NCBI GenBank assembly: GCA_012656075.1
Contig: JAAKBF010000019.1
Location: 248,001 to 312,000, forward strand
Direction: 5' to 3'
From: Phytophthora hibernalis
Lineage: Eukaryota; Oomycota; Peronosporomycetes; Peronosporales; Peronosporaceae
DNA: 64,000 nt
The notes below the pieces were generated by a model. It did not search any database. It was not told where the DNA came from and saw only the letters and a program-made list of their open reading frames with translations. Positions 20,664 to 35,577 of the stretch are shown in pieces. How positions within the stretch are numbered: the first letter of the stretch is position 1; the number at the start of each line of letters is the position of its first letter. Made by a program: the position numbers and the translations under genes.

Positions 20664-23295
20664 TTACCTGTCCATTTGTTTGTAGGAGAACGACTGGTTT
20701 TGACACGAAGCAAGAGGAGACTCATCCTGATTCAGCTCGTGCTCTTGTGTACTGCGGGCACTATCAACGCTGGGGCTGAGCACGGGGCAGTCTCCACTCA
20801 TGGAGGCCAGCATGGCCACACTACGGGTCAACGCACGACGCGGAGCCCGGACGTTCGTATCTTCTCTCTCCATCTCTTTACGCGCACGGTGAGCTCGTCG
20901 ATACCCGTTCCAGAGAGAGATGAGCGCCACGATCAATAGCGCGAATTCCATGGCCACAAGAAGTACAGGCGCAAACAGATCCGTGCCTTCGCGCTCCACG
21001 TACTTGGTCGAGCTCCGCACGAGGAACGTAACTGCTACGAGGTAACCAAGTCTCTCAGTCAGATATGTGGCGCTGGTGATGTCGACGGCATCCACGTAGG
21101 CGATCATCGCGTGCAGCACACAGACGGTGAGGAGGAAGTAGACGATCATGAAATTCTTGCCCACTTCCGTCGTAGCAATGACCAGGTGGACGATGCCCAG
21201 CGGAACGAGGAAGTCGTTGAAGCGATCCCAAAACACTTGTAACGCGATACTTGCTTTTTCATATCTGGAGCCCTTCACGGCGTCAGCGCCCGGTAATCCG
21301 ACGGTAGATCGACCAAGTCCCTGCAAAGCTCGCCCCATGCTGTCGATTGCGCGGGCTGCGGCGATAGCGCAGATCAGATCTGCAACTAGCGCATTGACGC
21401 CCCTCTTGGGTGTGAACAAATTGTCCTGAACGAAGACAACGGCGCAAACGTAGACAGATATTGGTAACAGCACCGCCTTGACGCCCAGAACACCCACAGC
21501 AAAGTAATTGACGCGACCGGCAATACTGCGAGCTGCCGTCCATGCCATCTCACCCAGACGCTTCGACGAGTACAGAACATACCATCGAGCAAGCAACGAG
21601 AGCATGAGCACTGTCGAGAAACCAATTGCGAGGCGCAGCACAACATCGTCCGCTTCTTCCATGAGTTTTCCTCAGTTGTGTCCCCGTTCTGAGTCAACAG
21701 TCCCGGTGTGACCTGCACGTCACCGGTGGTCTCGTAAAAGTTGAGAACTACCAACACCGAGTAAGCGCAATCGAGGAAAGCAAATATCCACTCTTTCGTT
21801 GGAACACCATGCAGCACCGTTTCCTTCCAGACACCAAGGCGTTTGAGTTCCAGGCACTGTTTGAGTACGCTGTCGGATCGTTGTGGCTGCATCCGATGCG
21901 GGTCATTGAGCACTTCCCGACACACACCTGGGGTTGCTGCCTCCATGTCATCAACCTGCGGCACGCTGCATACACTGAGTCCGGTGGGACTCGGAAAGAA
22001 GTCGCTGCTCGGAGTGTTGTTAGCGCCGTTAGTCGGCGTCATGGAGAGTCGCTGGGCCCTTGCTACTCGTCTTCGTTCCCGATGACGATGGCGGCCCTCG
22101 TACAACCGTAGCGCAGTCAGAACTACGTCAGCTACCAAGAATACGACAGCGCCCGCAATGTCGTTGTCCAAGACAGGAGTCACCTCCACCACACTCATGC
22201 CCATAACGATCGTCATGACCGTCACGCATCGATGAAGCTGGTAGGAGAGGCGTTCAGGACCTGAGTCTCTCTTACAGCACGTCCAGCTCGCCCAAGCCAT
22301 GGATGGCACCTCTGAAAGGAGTAGCATCATCTCGCTTTGGTTCAGGAAGGACGACACTATGCCGCAGTCCTTCCAGCGGTCGAAAAACGTGAGGACCAAC
22401 TGCTTGGCGGTCACCTTCCCATGTTCTTCCTGCTCACCCCAATCGTAAATGATCTCGCCTCGCGTTCGACTTACCAGCCACGTGTGTGCAATGGCAACCG
22501 CGTCCACGATTTCGCAGGCGACGAGAATGAGCGCGCTGCAAAGTGCACTCGTCTGCTGTTTCCACTCCAAACCTTGCGAGCTACTGAGACGCAGCGTCAT
22601 GAACACCAGGAAAAATACCTTGAGCAGCGCAATGACCGGTGGCAGGTATCGCCTTCTGGTTGTGAATTTCATCGCACAAGTGCAGTCCAACATAGCGCTG
22701 CGGAGACTCCACTGGATGATCCTCGTACCCCACACGATAAAGAGACTCATAACGATGATGACCATGAGCACTTGCGGGACGTGATCCATCACCACCGGCA
22801 GCAAAAGCGGCGCGTCTCCGCCGTCGAAGTCTTCGGCTTGGAAACAGTTGACGACAGCGCCGGCCACCGCCACCTGCTCGAAACACAGCACAAGGAACTC
22901 AAAAACACCGAGCTCCGATGGGACGACACCATTCTGTTGCTCCCGCAGCCATCGATGGGACTCTGCTGCGCGTTGCAGCATGAATGCCGAGAAGCACGGG
23001 ACTCGGTCAACCAGCGACCCAAGTGATGTTGATTTGAGCTGGGGCACAGCACTGACTTGGCGGAGAGCACGAGGGCGGTTGGTGATTACCGCACACACGA
23101 GGTTACAGCTTCATGCATCATCACGATCGCATGGATGATTACCGGTACCGAATACATGAACAGAATCCGCATGGCGAATTGTCTTGGCTTCAAGCGAAGC
23201 ACAAACACGAGAGTATCCGATATCCTGTGAATGGACGTATTATTAATAATACGCGCCAGCAATAATAGCAGACATCCTCTCGTAAGCGATTCCAT
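20664..23295 (-). CDS. large multi-pass membrane protein, unknown family
   Basis: I do not recognise the family. Read from ATG 23295 the frame changes twice (near 23090 and near 21665), both times consistent with one missing base; allowing for these, the protein is about 877 residues. Many hydrophobic segments are visible, for example VLMVIIVMSLFIVWG, YLPPVIALLKVFFLVFMTLR and LRLAIGFSTVLMLSLLARWY. They alternate with basic loops, and the last ~75 residues are a polar, Ser-rich cytosolic-type tail. A central loop (about residues 440-515) is Ser/Pro/Gln-rich. The ATG at 21662 could start a separate 332-residue protein, but the hydrophobic pattern runs smoothly across the break, so one gene is preferred. 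The left neighbour is MULE-1, ending about 100 bp beyond its 3' end. Confidence 0.6.
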
Positions 23296-25454
23296 ATTTG
23301 GTTTATTCGCCGAGTTTCTCCCGTGTGCCGTGCCCCAATCTGCCGCTTAGAGGACTCGCTCCAATCGGAATCGGAATTGTCGAAATGTAGAGCGATCCTG
23401 TGAGCTAAGGAGTGACACATCGCTGATAAGTTATTACATGTAGCGATGACAGGTATCACATCGCTGGGGATGGACCATCAAGCTTAAGTTGCCATTTTCC
23501 TGTCTCGCTGGAAATCTTAAACGGTTTGACATGCTCTGGTACCTCTACAAGTGCAAGAATTCTCAGTCTAGCGTAGCTCACCCTCCTTCCTGCTACATGG
23601 ACCTGAAGTTTCGCAGACAGGTTTATTGTGTTCACGAAAAACGTGATTGGAGTGCCGTTCTTGTTGAAATACTGGTATTAAGACCAGGCTACCTGCTTGG
23701 AATTACGACCATTTGCTGATCTACCCATCGGATGGTTCATGTATCTCGATGAACTGGCCGAGTTATAAAGTGAAGTTGTCACAATCACGATGTAATCAAA
23801 ATTCATTTGAAACGTAGCTCCGTGGCGGAGTCCATCAGATTACTAAGGAATCCACGAGCACGTACTGTACATGTAGACGTTCGATCGTGCTGCACGATCA
23901 TGCACGATTCGTGCATGATATGTATTCAATACTTCAAGTATCAGATACTGCAAAGGTGGTTTGGTCCCGGTATGAACATTAGTTGTTGTTGACAACGACG
24001 ATTGCAGCACAGTACCAAAGAGAATTTCAGGCTCGAGCTTATGAAGCAAAACCTGGTTGCATTTTTACACAGCATCTTTAAATTTACTGCTGGTGTTTAC
24101 GTGGTGGTAGAGCCAAATGTGCCACGATAGTTTCGATGGAATAGTTTTGATTTTCAATGACTATCGAACCAGATTTCTTGGCAACCATAAGAACAGCGGA
24201 GCAGTGACCAATACTTCCGTAACAAGCAGATAATTGAAATCATGTCGGTGTTTCGAAGACGACAAGAATGTTTTTGAACTGCGAAATAAACAGCTACATG
24301 TATTATAATGAAGTTCTACGTAGTGGTGATTGTGCTGCACTAACATCGCGAAAGAGCTGATTTGCATTTCACGTTTATCGGCAACTTCTTCTCGACTGCG
24401 CCGATGACCATGTTCCTTTCGCAGTAAGCTCTCGAAGATGCACCATATTTGCAAACTGATACCTACAACATCGGATCCGAGTGCAGTATTTTCATCTGAC
24501 GGGGATATGACCACACAAGTATCAGTTCAATTACGAATTTCGTTGCAACTCTGGACGAGTGTGGTACGTGTATTAAAATACGAATCACATTGTGAACAAA
24601 CTCCCGAAAGCAGCCCTGGATTTATCATCGTGTGTTCAAGGCAAGCTAAAACTACAACTTGCCGGAATAAAACTTCTTATACGGCCCCGCCAACAGTATC
24701 AAATAAATGTAAACACTCAAGAACTGACAAAATTATAAGTCAATTTATGCTTTTGGTCGTTTATCCCCAGACCCAGACACCGACGGAGAAACAGGGCCTC
24801 AGAGCCCTGGTTTTCATGTTCGTCTCCCTACGCTGGATCACCACGATTTTGAAACTCATTCTTCTATTTTACTTAAGTACAACATCTGGAGCCAAGCGGC
24901 GAGGCTTTAGCCTCCGCAAACGCGGTGAAAGTCTCAACCTGTAGAAACATGATGCCGATACGTGTTTAATCAAAGAAGCTCACAACATTTCATTCGAATT
25001 TCAGAGCTCGCCCGGCGCTAGCGCACGGCCTTGTTTATTCTACTGAAGAACATGTAGTAATTCCGCTGGCCCGAGTCTGACCAACTTTCGGCCAACATTG
25101 AACTGAACTGTCAAAATTTGTTACATGTAGTTCCAATTGATTGCAGCCCGCTCGACCTTGGCTCTCGTACCATGCCAAAGCCTGCGCTGTGCCTGAAAAA
25201 GCGAACAGCAGAGAGCGCAAGTTGTGGTCAAAAAGCCATCAGCTGGTCGTGCAGTTGTGGGATAGGACCGTCCCGAAGTAAGTGTTACGGTCTCAAATAT
25301 TCACTGAGCTTCAGTAAGACGCTCCGAATCTGAACATAAACCGCGCGTCCCAGCGCCTCACTTATTCTGGAAAATCATCGCGCAGCCGTCGTGCACCATT
25401 CGGCCTTCGTATCATCGGCGACTAACCATCGCCTACGCCACGCGAGACTCTCGG
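23296..25454. other. gene-poor interval upstream of the potassium channel
   Basis: Only short ORFs without motifs. A pair of palindromes sits at 23884-23920 (separate entry). The stretch just before 25455 should include the channel's promoter, but no clear element was seen beyond CACCATTCGG at about 25392. Confidence 0.5.
23884..23920. repeat. two adjoining perfect palindromes
   Basis: GATCGTG-CTG-CACGATC (23884-23900) is followed, overlapping by three bases, by ATCATGCACGA-T-TCGTGCATGAT (23898-23920). Both share the core TGCACGAT. Could form cruciforms or be a dimeric protein site. Confidence 0.65.
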
Positions 25455-26986
25455 ATGAAAATGGAGCGCGGACCAAGTTACGCCGAGTACGAGGACGGCG
25501 CACCGCTGAACAGGATGCCAGACACTTCTCCGTCGAGCTCTGAGGGCCTCGTGAAGCGAGTGAACATGCCCACGACCACAGGCCGCATCATGGACCGCAA
25601 GGACGCGCTCTTCCAGCGCTCCAAGGGTCAGTGGAAGTACGTTGGTTGCAATTTTACAATAGCAGAGCGCTAAAACTTTCAATGCTGACGGGTGGTGTTG
25701 TTTTAACTGCAGCATCCGACGCCAGAAGATGCCCCACTACTGGAAGCTCTACATGCAGGACCCGTTCCACACGGTCGTCAATATGCGACTCAGCAAAGTT
25801 CTGGGCTCGCTCATGCTAGCGGTGCGTCTCATCAATCTGTTCAGTTGTTTTTGACTTGGTGTTGACACTGGAATTGTTGTGGTGGTTCAGTATATCATAG
25901 TCATCACCGTGTTCGGCGCGTTGTACATGACGCCGCCCGATCAGTGCAAGATGGCCATCTATACGTTCTTCGACGGCTTCTCCTTTTCCGTGTCTGTGCT
26001 CTTCACCATTGGTTTCGGTACCAACGGAGGCGACGTGTTCTTCGGGGACTGCGTCTGGGTGCAGACCATTATCACGCTCGAGTCGTTCTTCGGTATTTTG
26101 CTCGACGCGCTGGCTATTGGTATCATCTTCCAGCGCTTCTCGCGAGCTCAGGCTCGTGCGAACACCATCGTGATGAGTACCCACGCCTGCGTCCGCCGTA
26201 TTCGTGGCCATCTGTACTTCATGTTCCAGGTGTGTGAGATGCGCAAGCACCAGCTCGTCGAGGCCCACGTGCGCATGTATGCTATCCGACACGACGTCGA
26301 GTTTGGTGAGCACTACTACTTCCAGTCGTACCCGATGCGCATCCAGCACCCCGATGACGACCTTGGCGGCATGCTGCTCCTCGCGCTGCCTTCTGTTGTG
26401 GTTCACCGCGTGGACGCCTGGAGTCCGTTGCTGCGGCCGAAAAGCGCCGAGACCTGCGGCCAGCACCATAACCCAGCCAGAGGTTATCTGTTCCCGGAGC
26501 CGCTGTGTCGTGAGGCCGACGCCCAAAGCGGCGACCGTGATGGCACGGTGAACGTCAACCCGGCCAACAACCCGGTACACAACACATGCCGCTGCGCTAC
26601 AGGCAACGCGGCTAATGGTGACGTGCACGCTGCAACCCAGCCACCGACCGAAGAGGACATCAAGCAGTACTGGGCGGACTCGCAGGTACACACCAATTCG
26701 TTCGCATCCTGCGACTATCGCGTCCGGAAGCTAACGAATCCTTTTGTCCCTTTGTATTTTTCAGCTCGAGGTGGTGGTTCTTGTAGAAGGCATTGACGCC
26801 GTTACCTCAGCGACGATCCAGGTCCGGCACTCGTACAAGGCGGAGGATATCGTGTTCAACCACCGCCATGTGAACTGCGTGGACGTGGACCCGGAGACTG
26901 GAGGCGCGGTGATTGACTTCCGTCGCTTCCACGAGACGAAGCCAGTGGACCCGGAGTGCAATAAGGTGGCTGGCAGCTTCTACTAA
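25455..26986 (+). CDS. inward-rectifier (Kir) type potassium channel
   Basis: Plasma- or endomembrane K+ channel of the two-TM Kir class. Four exons join in frame: 25455-25636, 25713-25821, 25891-26685 and 26765-26986, with GT/AG at every junction, giving 435 residues. The N-terminal cytosolic part contains MPHYWKLYMQDPFH, the slide-helix region before TM1 of Kir proteins. TM1 (LGSLMLAYIIVITVFGALYM) precedes the pore loop with selectivity filter TIGFG near residue 137, then TM2. The large cytosolic domain follows with the Kir-typical FQVCEMRKHQLVEAHVRMY, HPDDDLGGMLLLALPSVVVHRVDAWSPL and the final beta-sandwich (VVVLVEGIDAVTSATIQVRHSY). About 90 residues around 26420-26680 are an insert of low similarity. 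No frame damage. Confidence 0.92.
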
Positions 26987-27837
26987 ACCGAGTCATTTTG
27001 TGGTTGAGTCCGTAAACCGAAAGTTTGCTAGGAGAGAACGCAGTGTACCAGATAATTTGCATACCGTTAGATGACCTTCATCCACGACCTTGTGTCAAGC
27101 TCACGACAACGCTTTGACTCGTTATATGTCGAGTATTGAAGAGTTGGTCTACCACAGAGCTTTCGTCGAAAATCTTTTAACCTTTTCGACCCCCAAAGTC
27201 TGCAAGCTTTGCAGACTGCAACGCCGCCAATAATGGATAAAACCTTTGGCGCTGCGTTGCAGGCTGCGTTCACCCATCGCCCTTGCATGATGCAGCAGCG
27301 ACACGGGCCCCGTCGAAGGATGGAAAGCGCCGTGCAAGCCAACCAAGAACGCGTTTCTGAGCTCGCGCCTTTTAAATAGCGGTGAAGTCGTTGATGTTGG
27401 CTGGAGGCGGCAAACACAAGCCTTGATCCAAATGAGCTGGCGCGTCGCAGGCTGCAAACAACAGCAGCCAAGCCCAAGCACTCGGAATCTGTAGCGCAAA
27501 CGTCCCATCTCGCGTGCAAGTTGCCGCGCGCCGACCAGCACCGGCAGCATTTTGACTGTCCGTTTGTATGCACACGTTCGCGTTTCTCGCAAATCCTTTC
27601 CAAGCATACAAACCCAAGCAGCCTCCAGTCCATGCAAGGCCCGGACATTTTCGCCGGTGAGCGCGCCACGTACTTTATCATGGCCATAACCGGGGCGATT
27701 TGCTGCTTGGTTTGGCGAGTTTTATTCACTTCAAGCTGGTTTTATTCACGTACAAGCCAAGAGTGGTGGTGGTCGAGCGGCTCATTCGCGGATTTCCCGT
27801 CCAAGCAGCAAGTCCCTCTACTCCACACAACATTACC
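26987..27837. other. interval between Kir channel and TPI-GAPDH
   Basis: Holds the channel's 3' end and the TPI-GAPDH promoter. TTATTCACTTCAAG at 27721-27734 fits the oomycete initiator style (TCA-Y-T-T) about 110 bases before the ATG. A 220-codon antisense ORF (27067-27729) has no motifs and is not called. Confidence 0.45.
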
Positions 27838-31462
<3,625 letters not shown>

Positions 31463-32147
31463 CTTTCGAAATGGCGTGCTGGTAGAAAGCTGACGCCTAT
31501 CTTGTGAGAAAACCCCAAAAATATACAAACCCCAACCGTTTCTGTTTGGCCTTGTTTGTGTTGCTTGCTGCCTTCGCGGCGAAAGCAGCCAAGTCTCAAA
31601 GGATCACTGTGAAGGGATCACGGCGGAAGTGTAGAACAGGCTGTTCTACGCGAATTGACCAAAATAAGGTCCAAATTAGTAAAACAACGCTGAATATAAA
31701 AGGTTACGACAAATTAGTAATTTTGATTTCGAGCCAAAGCTACGTTAGTTTTTTTCTTATCACGATTGTGTTCCCTACTGAAAGCAAGTCAAAATGACTA
31801 AAATTGTGCACTGTACCACGACCCTTACATCCGATGCAAATTCTGATACAAATTTTATACTAAGTAGTACATTACTTTTGTTGACTGCTTTCAGTATCGC
31901 CTTGGGTCCGTGCAGTCTTTTTCCTACTTTTGTACTATATTGACATTAAATAGGTAGTAGTACTACAATGTACATGTAGTACAGTACAACTATTTTGTGA
32001 TGTCCTTTATTACTTGAAGTAATAGTCATTTCTACTACGGTATTGAAATGATGTGCCGCTTGTTTTTTATCGAGTCGAAAAATATCGTAATCTATCATCA
32101 AAAAGTAACAATCGTGTGGCAGCAAGGATCAAGGACAATTCACCGCG
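31463..32147. other. intergenic, AT-rich
   Basis: Between GAPDH and the PRCC gene. TAGTACT/GTACA words are frequent at 31860-32000. No ORF with motifs. Confidence 0.5.
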
Positions 32148-33097
32148 ATGTCTCTGCTCGTCGACTACGCGAGCTCTTCAGAGGACGAGGCGGGGCCCAG
32201 CGTGTCCGTATCCGCCCCATCTCGTGCTCCTGCTCCTTCTCCTGAATTTGTATCAATATCTCCTGAAACAACAGTCGTAACCGCGTCGTCCAAGCCCAAG
32301 AAGCAGCCCAAGAAGAAGAAGACGACGTTGTACCTTCCGCCCGAGATCCAGCGACTACTGGAGACGGGCAACGCTCTCTCGGACGACAGCGACGACGAAC
32401 ACGAGCTGCTGGCCAAGCACAAGCGCGCCAAGAAGGCGGCCAACAAGCGACCGAGGCCCATGGCGACCGACAAAGACTCAGCTCTGTCGTTCTTGCCACC
32501 ACCCAAATATGAGCTGCCGGTCGCTGAAGAAGCTGCTGCCATCGAGACCTCAGAGCTGGAGGAGAAGCAGCAACAGGAACAGGAGATTGCTGCAGAGACG
32601 CAGACAGGTCAGCAACTGGTGGATTCTGCAGTCTGGCAGCAGGTCTACCAGCAGCAACAGTACCAGGCCAGTTATACTGCTGCTTCGGAGGATTATTACG
32701 TTGCTCAGGGAGAGGACGACGTACCAGGAGGCAGCTCGAAGCGTCGAAGAACTCGAGAACGAGACATTGAGCGTGCACTGCAGCAGGGCCACTTTGAGAC
32801 GGTGGCGGGACAGATCACGGAGGTGCAGGGCCCGTCAGCTCATGGCTGGCAACCGCCAGTTGATCCGTTGTCGAGGTCTAGCGGGTCGAGTGACCAAGAC
32901 GTGAAGGTGTCGGCCAGCTTCTGGAACGCTCAGGCGGGTACCAAGGTGTCATCGGTTAAGCCAAGTCGACTGCAAAGACAGAAACACCAGCTCAACCAGC
33001 TTGCGTTTGATGCCAAGCTGCGCGACTTTGAATTGCTCGACAAGCGCAGCGCCTCGCTGAAAACGAAGAGGAGACATACGCCAAGTACGGCTGGTAA
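32148..33097 (+). CDS. PRCC: PRCC-domain protein (splicing/mitotic checkpoint factor homologue)
   Basis: Nuclear protein; human PRCC associates with spliceosome components and MAD2B. Starts MSLLVDYASSSEDEA, the typical PRCC opening. A Pro/Ser-rich and Lys-rich stretch, then Gln-rich segments (about residues 135-185), lead to the conserved C-terminal domain: a basic KRRRTRERDIERALQQG region, ASFWNAQAG, RQKHQLNQLAFDAKLRDFELLDKR, and finally ETYAKYGW before TAA at 33095-33097. The last ~15 codons are in a different frame, consistent with one missing base shortly before 33060. With that, the length is about 316 residues. It converges on NMD3, 59 bp away. Confidence 0.85.
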
Positions 33098-33156
33098 GAC
33101 GACCTGCAGGTGTGATACAAGGAATATATTCGTTGTCCTATCTCTTCGTTTTCTGC

Positions 33157-34662
33157 TTACGGCAAATTGAGTTGAGCCATGGCTGCCGCCTGCTCTTCGA
33201 CACTTGCAGAGGCGTCGACGGTCTCTTCAAGAGCCCGACCTTCCGTCTCATTTTCGTCCTCTTCCTCGTCACCTTCCTCAGCTTGCTCTTGCTCCTCCAA
33301 GAACTCTTCAGTAAAGACCTCCATCTCCTGCTGCAGCCGAGCAGTCTCAGCCTTGGTGACCTTGCCCCGGCGGTTGGCACCAAGCGTCTTCAGCTTGCGG
33401 TCGCCCTTGCGGTGCTTGCCGTGCTCACGCGGGTAGACCTTACGCACCAGCACGAGGTCGGGCAGCTCTTCCTTCAGAGAATGTGTTTGGCTGCAGCCGA
33501 AGACGGCGGAGGCCAGATCGTAACCCTTGACAGTATCACCTGCCGACAAGACGCCGCCAAGATGCGTGCGAACGTGGAACGTCGTGTCATTCACGCCGAA
33601 ATCGCTCGCGCGGGCCACCTCCACATCCGCCACCACGAACTTGAAGTTTCGTCCTCGCACAGTGATCGGTATTGGACCAACGTGGCGCAAGTCGCGTGAA
33701 TCCGCAGGCTCCACATCCAGCACAATGAACTCAACCATGTCCGAGCTGGTCGCCAGTGGCAGGAATGGCAGCTTCCAGTATCTGTCCGTCGCGAGCTCCG
33801 CTCTCTGACCGGACACAGGGTCGACCAAGTGGACCATGGACGTGGTGCGCGCACAGAGCGTCACGTCCGAGATGCTACCGCAGCTTTGTGCGATCTTCCT
33901 GGGCAACACGAGTAGGTCGTCCTTGCAGATAGGACTCAGCTCAACGCTGTACGTGAGCTGCAGGTTGGCTGTGGCGTTGTGCACGTTCTCCGAGATGAGT
34001 TTGCTGGACGACTTGGAGCGCATGGGCACGTGGGCCGCCAAGAAGTGGATGAACCTCTCGGCAGTGGACTTGGAGCCGAAGTAGAAGTCCATGCCTTCCT
34101 TCACGGCCGTGATGCCGATGGCGTCCCTGTGCGCGTCGTGCTTGAGGATCTCCTGCTCCAGACGGAGGAACGTGCGCTTGTGCTCGGCCTTCTGGCGGAT
34201 CTGCACGAGCGCGCGCCACGTGTTGTTGTGGTACTGTTTGGTGCAGTCCGGACACTTGACGCTCGTGATGACGAACGTGACGACGCACGAGTTCTGTACC
34301 AGCGCGTGGTTGGCCACTTCGCGCTGCAGCGTGAGTCGCAGCTTGACGCGTTTCGAGTGGGGTTCGGTCCAGATGAAGCCCGCGTCGATGAGTTTGGCCT
34401 TGCTGAGTCCGGGAATGCTCTTGAGACACAGCGCCATGAGCTCCGTGGACTCCCAGTCGCACGCGAGCCACGCGCCCGACGAGCTGCTGAAGTGCTGCGC
34501 CTTGGCGCGCGACTGGAAGCGCAGGCAGCCGCGGCACTGCACCAGGTCGCAGCTCATTTCGATGCCCTCGGCCACGTCCACCTCGGACGCGATGCAGGAC
34601 GCGCACATGTTCATGGCATTGGCCTCGATCTGGGCGCCGCACATGCAGCACGAGATGGCCAT
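33157..34662 (-). CDS. NMD3: NMD3, 60S ribosomal subunit nuclear export adaptor
   Basis: Binds the late pre-60S particle and links it to the exportin Crm1/XPO1. One exon, 501 residues, the usual length. The N-terminus holds the zinc-binding pairs CCMCGAQIEANAMNMCASC (residues 5-23) and CRGCLRF, then CPDCTKQYHNNTW near 135, all typical of the family. The middle contains KEGMDFYFGSKSTAERFIHFL and VKGYDL. The tail is acidic (EEFLEEQEQAEEGDEEEDE) with a Leu-containing end, where family members carry the export signal. No frame damage. It is head to head with the S28 peptidase across 915 bp. Confidence 0.96.
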   Translation of the reverse strand: MAISCCMCGAQIEANAMNMCASCIASEVDVAEGIEMSCDLVQCRGCLRFQSRAKAQHFSSSSGAWLACDWESTELMALCLKSIPGLSKAKLIDAGFIWTEPHSKRVKLRLTLQREVANHALVQNSCVVTFVITSVKCPDCTKQYHNNTWRALVQIRQKAEHKRTFLRLEQEILKHDAHRDAIGITAVKEGMDFYFGSKSTAERFIHFLAAHVPMRSKSSSKLISENVHNATANLQLTYSVELSPICKDDLLVLPRKIAQSCGSISDVTLCARTTSMVHLVDPVSGQRAELATDRYWKLPFLPLATSSDMVEFIVLDVEPADSRDLRHVGPIPITVRGRNFKFVVADVEVARASDFGVNDTTFHVRTHLGGVLSAGDTVKGYDLASAVFGCSQTHSLKEELPDLVLVRKVYPREHGKHRKGDRKLKTLGANRRGKVTKAETARLQQEMEVFTEEFLEEQEQAEEGDEEEDENETEGRALEETVDASASVEEQAAAMAQLNLP

Positions 34663-35577
34663 CTTGTTCTTGATCGCTTCTTGCCTTTTTGGAAAGTGAG
34701 CTGCGATTGGCCACGAGAGGCGAGTGATTGCGTCATCCGGGTTGAAAGAAGCGTTCGGGCAAAAAGGTTCTTGGTCATTGGTAACGTTTTTATTAATAAT
34801 ACCGGTATCGTAATTGAACCCGCGCAGTTTGGCCGACTTCGTACTTTGATCGCTTGGCTTTCGGTAATTGGCGATCGTAGCGGAGAAGGCACCTTTGTAC
34901 TTTGACGTCGGAAATTCTAGAGGCGACAGTGTCTCCTAAGCTTTCCAAGCATGCATACTTCTTGACTGTTAAGTGCTGAGCCCTCGGATAGTGGTTTCTA
35001 GCCAGCCTTCTATAACGTTACCGGTACCGGTAAACAACGACTGCCGTTCACGTTCTGTTTTCCTCCCGCACAGCTCACGCAGTTAAAACACAAATATCGT
35101 CTCTGTCTCTGCAAGTTTTGCACTCGCACTTCATGGATTCTGTGCGATGCGGTGCAGAGCGACAGTGAATCGTACGAGACGCCCAGAAGGCAAAATGGCG
35201 AGCCTCCCAAGGAACGTCGAACATTTTGCAAGAAAAACAAGAACTATAATACACCGTGTCATTCATTCGGTAGCAATGCCACCAAGATTGCCGCGATCAA
35301 AGGCACCAAGCACTTCGTTTGACGAGAAGAAGACTTTTGGACTGCAGTACTAACACCATTTCAAGCTCTTGATCAACTCAGGCACCACACGAACCCATTT
35401 ACCCTTAACGTTACCAATACCGGTACTTTCTGTGCGATCAACTACAAAATATATCGTTCCCCATTTTTGTTTCTCCAAATCCGAAGAATCAGAAATCTTG
35501 GAATCAGATTTCCAACACTCATCCGCTTTGCTAAAGTCGAAGTCCCGGTAACGTTATATCTCCTTTGCTCGTGCGTC
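34663..35577. promoter_or_regulatory. divergent promoter region NMD3 / S28 peptidase
   Basis: 915 bp with no gene. It contains four exact TACCGGTA palindromes (34800, 35019, 35025, 35418) and several AACGTTA words beside them. The concentration suggests a regulatory motif, unproven. Confidence 0.4.
34691..34702 (-). promoter_or_regulatory. putative initiator of NMD3
   Basis: On the minus strand this reads GCTCACTTTCC about 30-40 bases before the ATG, matching the oomycete initiator style (TCA-Y-T-T-Y). A CCAAT box (GGCCAATCGC) lies just upstream at about 34712. Confidence 0.5.

Noticed and set aside
24438..24944. 168-codon ORF between the membrane gene and Kir channel
   Set aside because: No motif, low-sense translation, no supporting neighbours.
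27067..27729. 220-codon minus-strand ORF upstream of TPI-GAPDH
   Set aside because: No motif, mixed composition, lies in the promoter interval; most likely chance.
33979..34905. 308-codon plus-strand ORF opposite NMD3
   Set aside because: NMD3 on minus has clear zinc motifs and full length; the plus frame has none.
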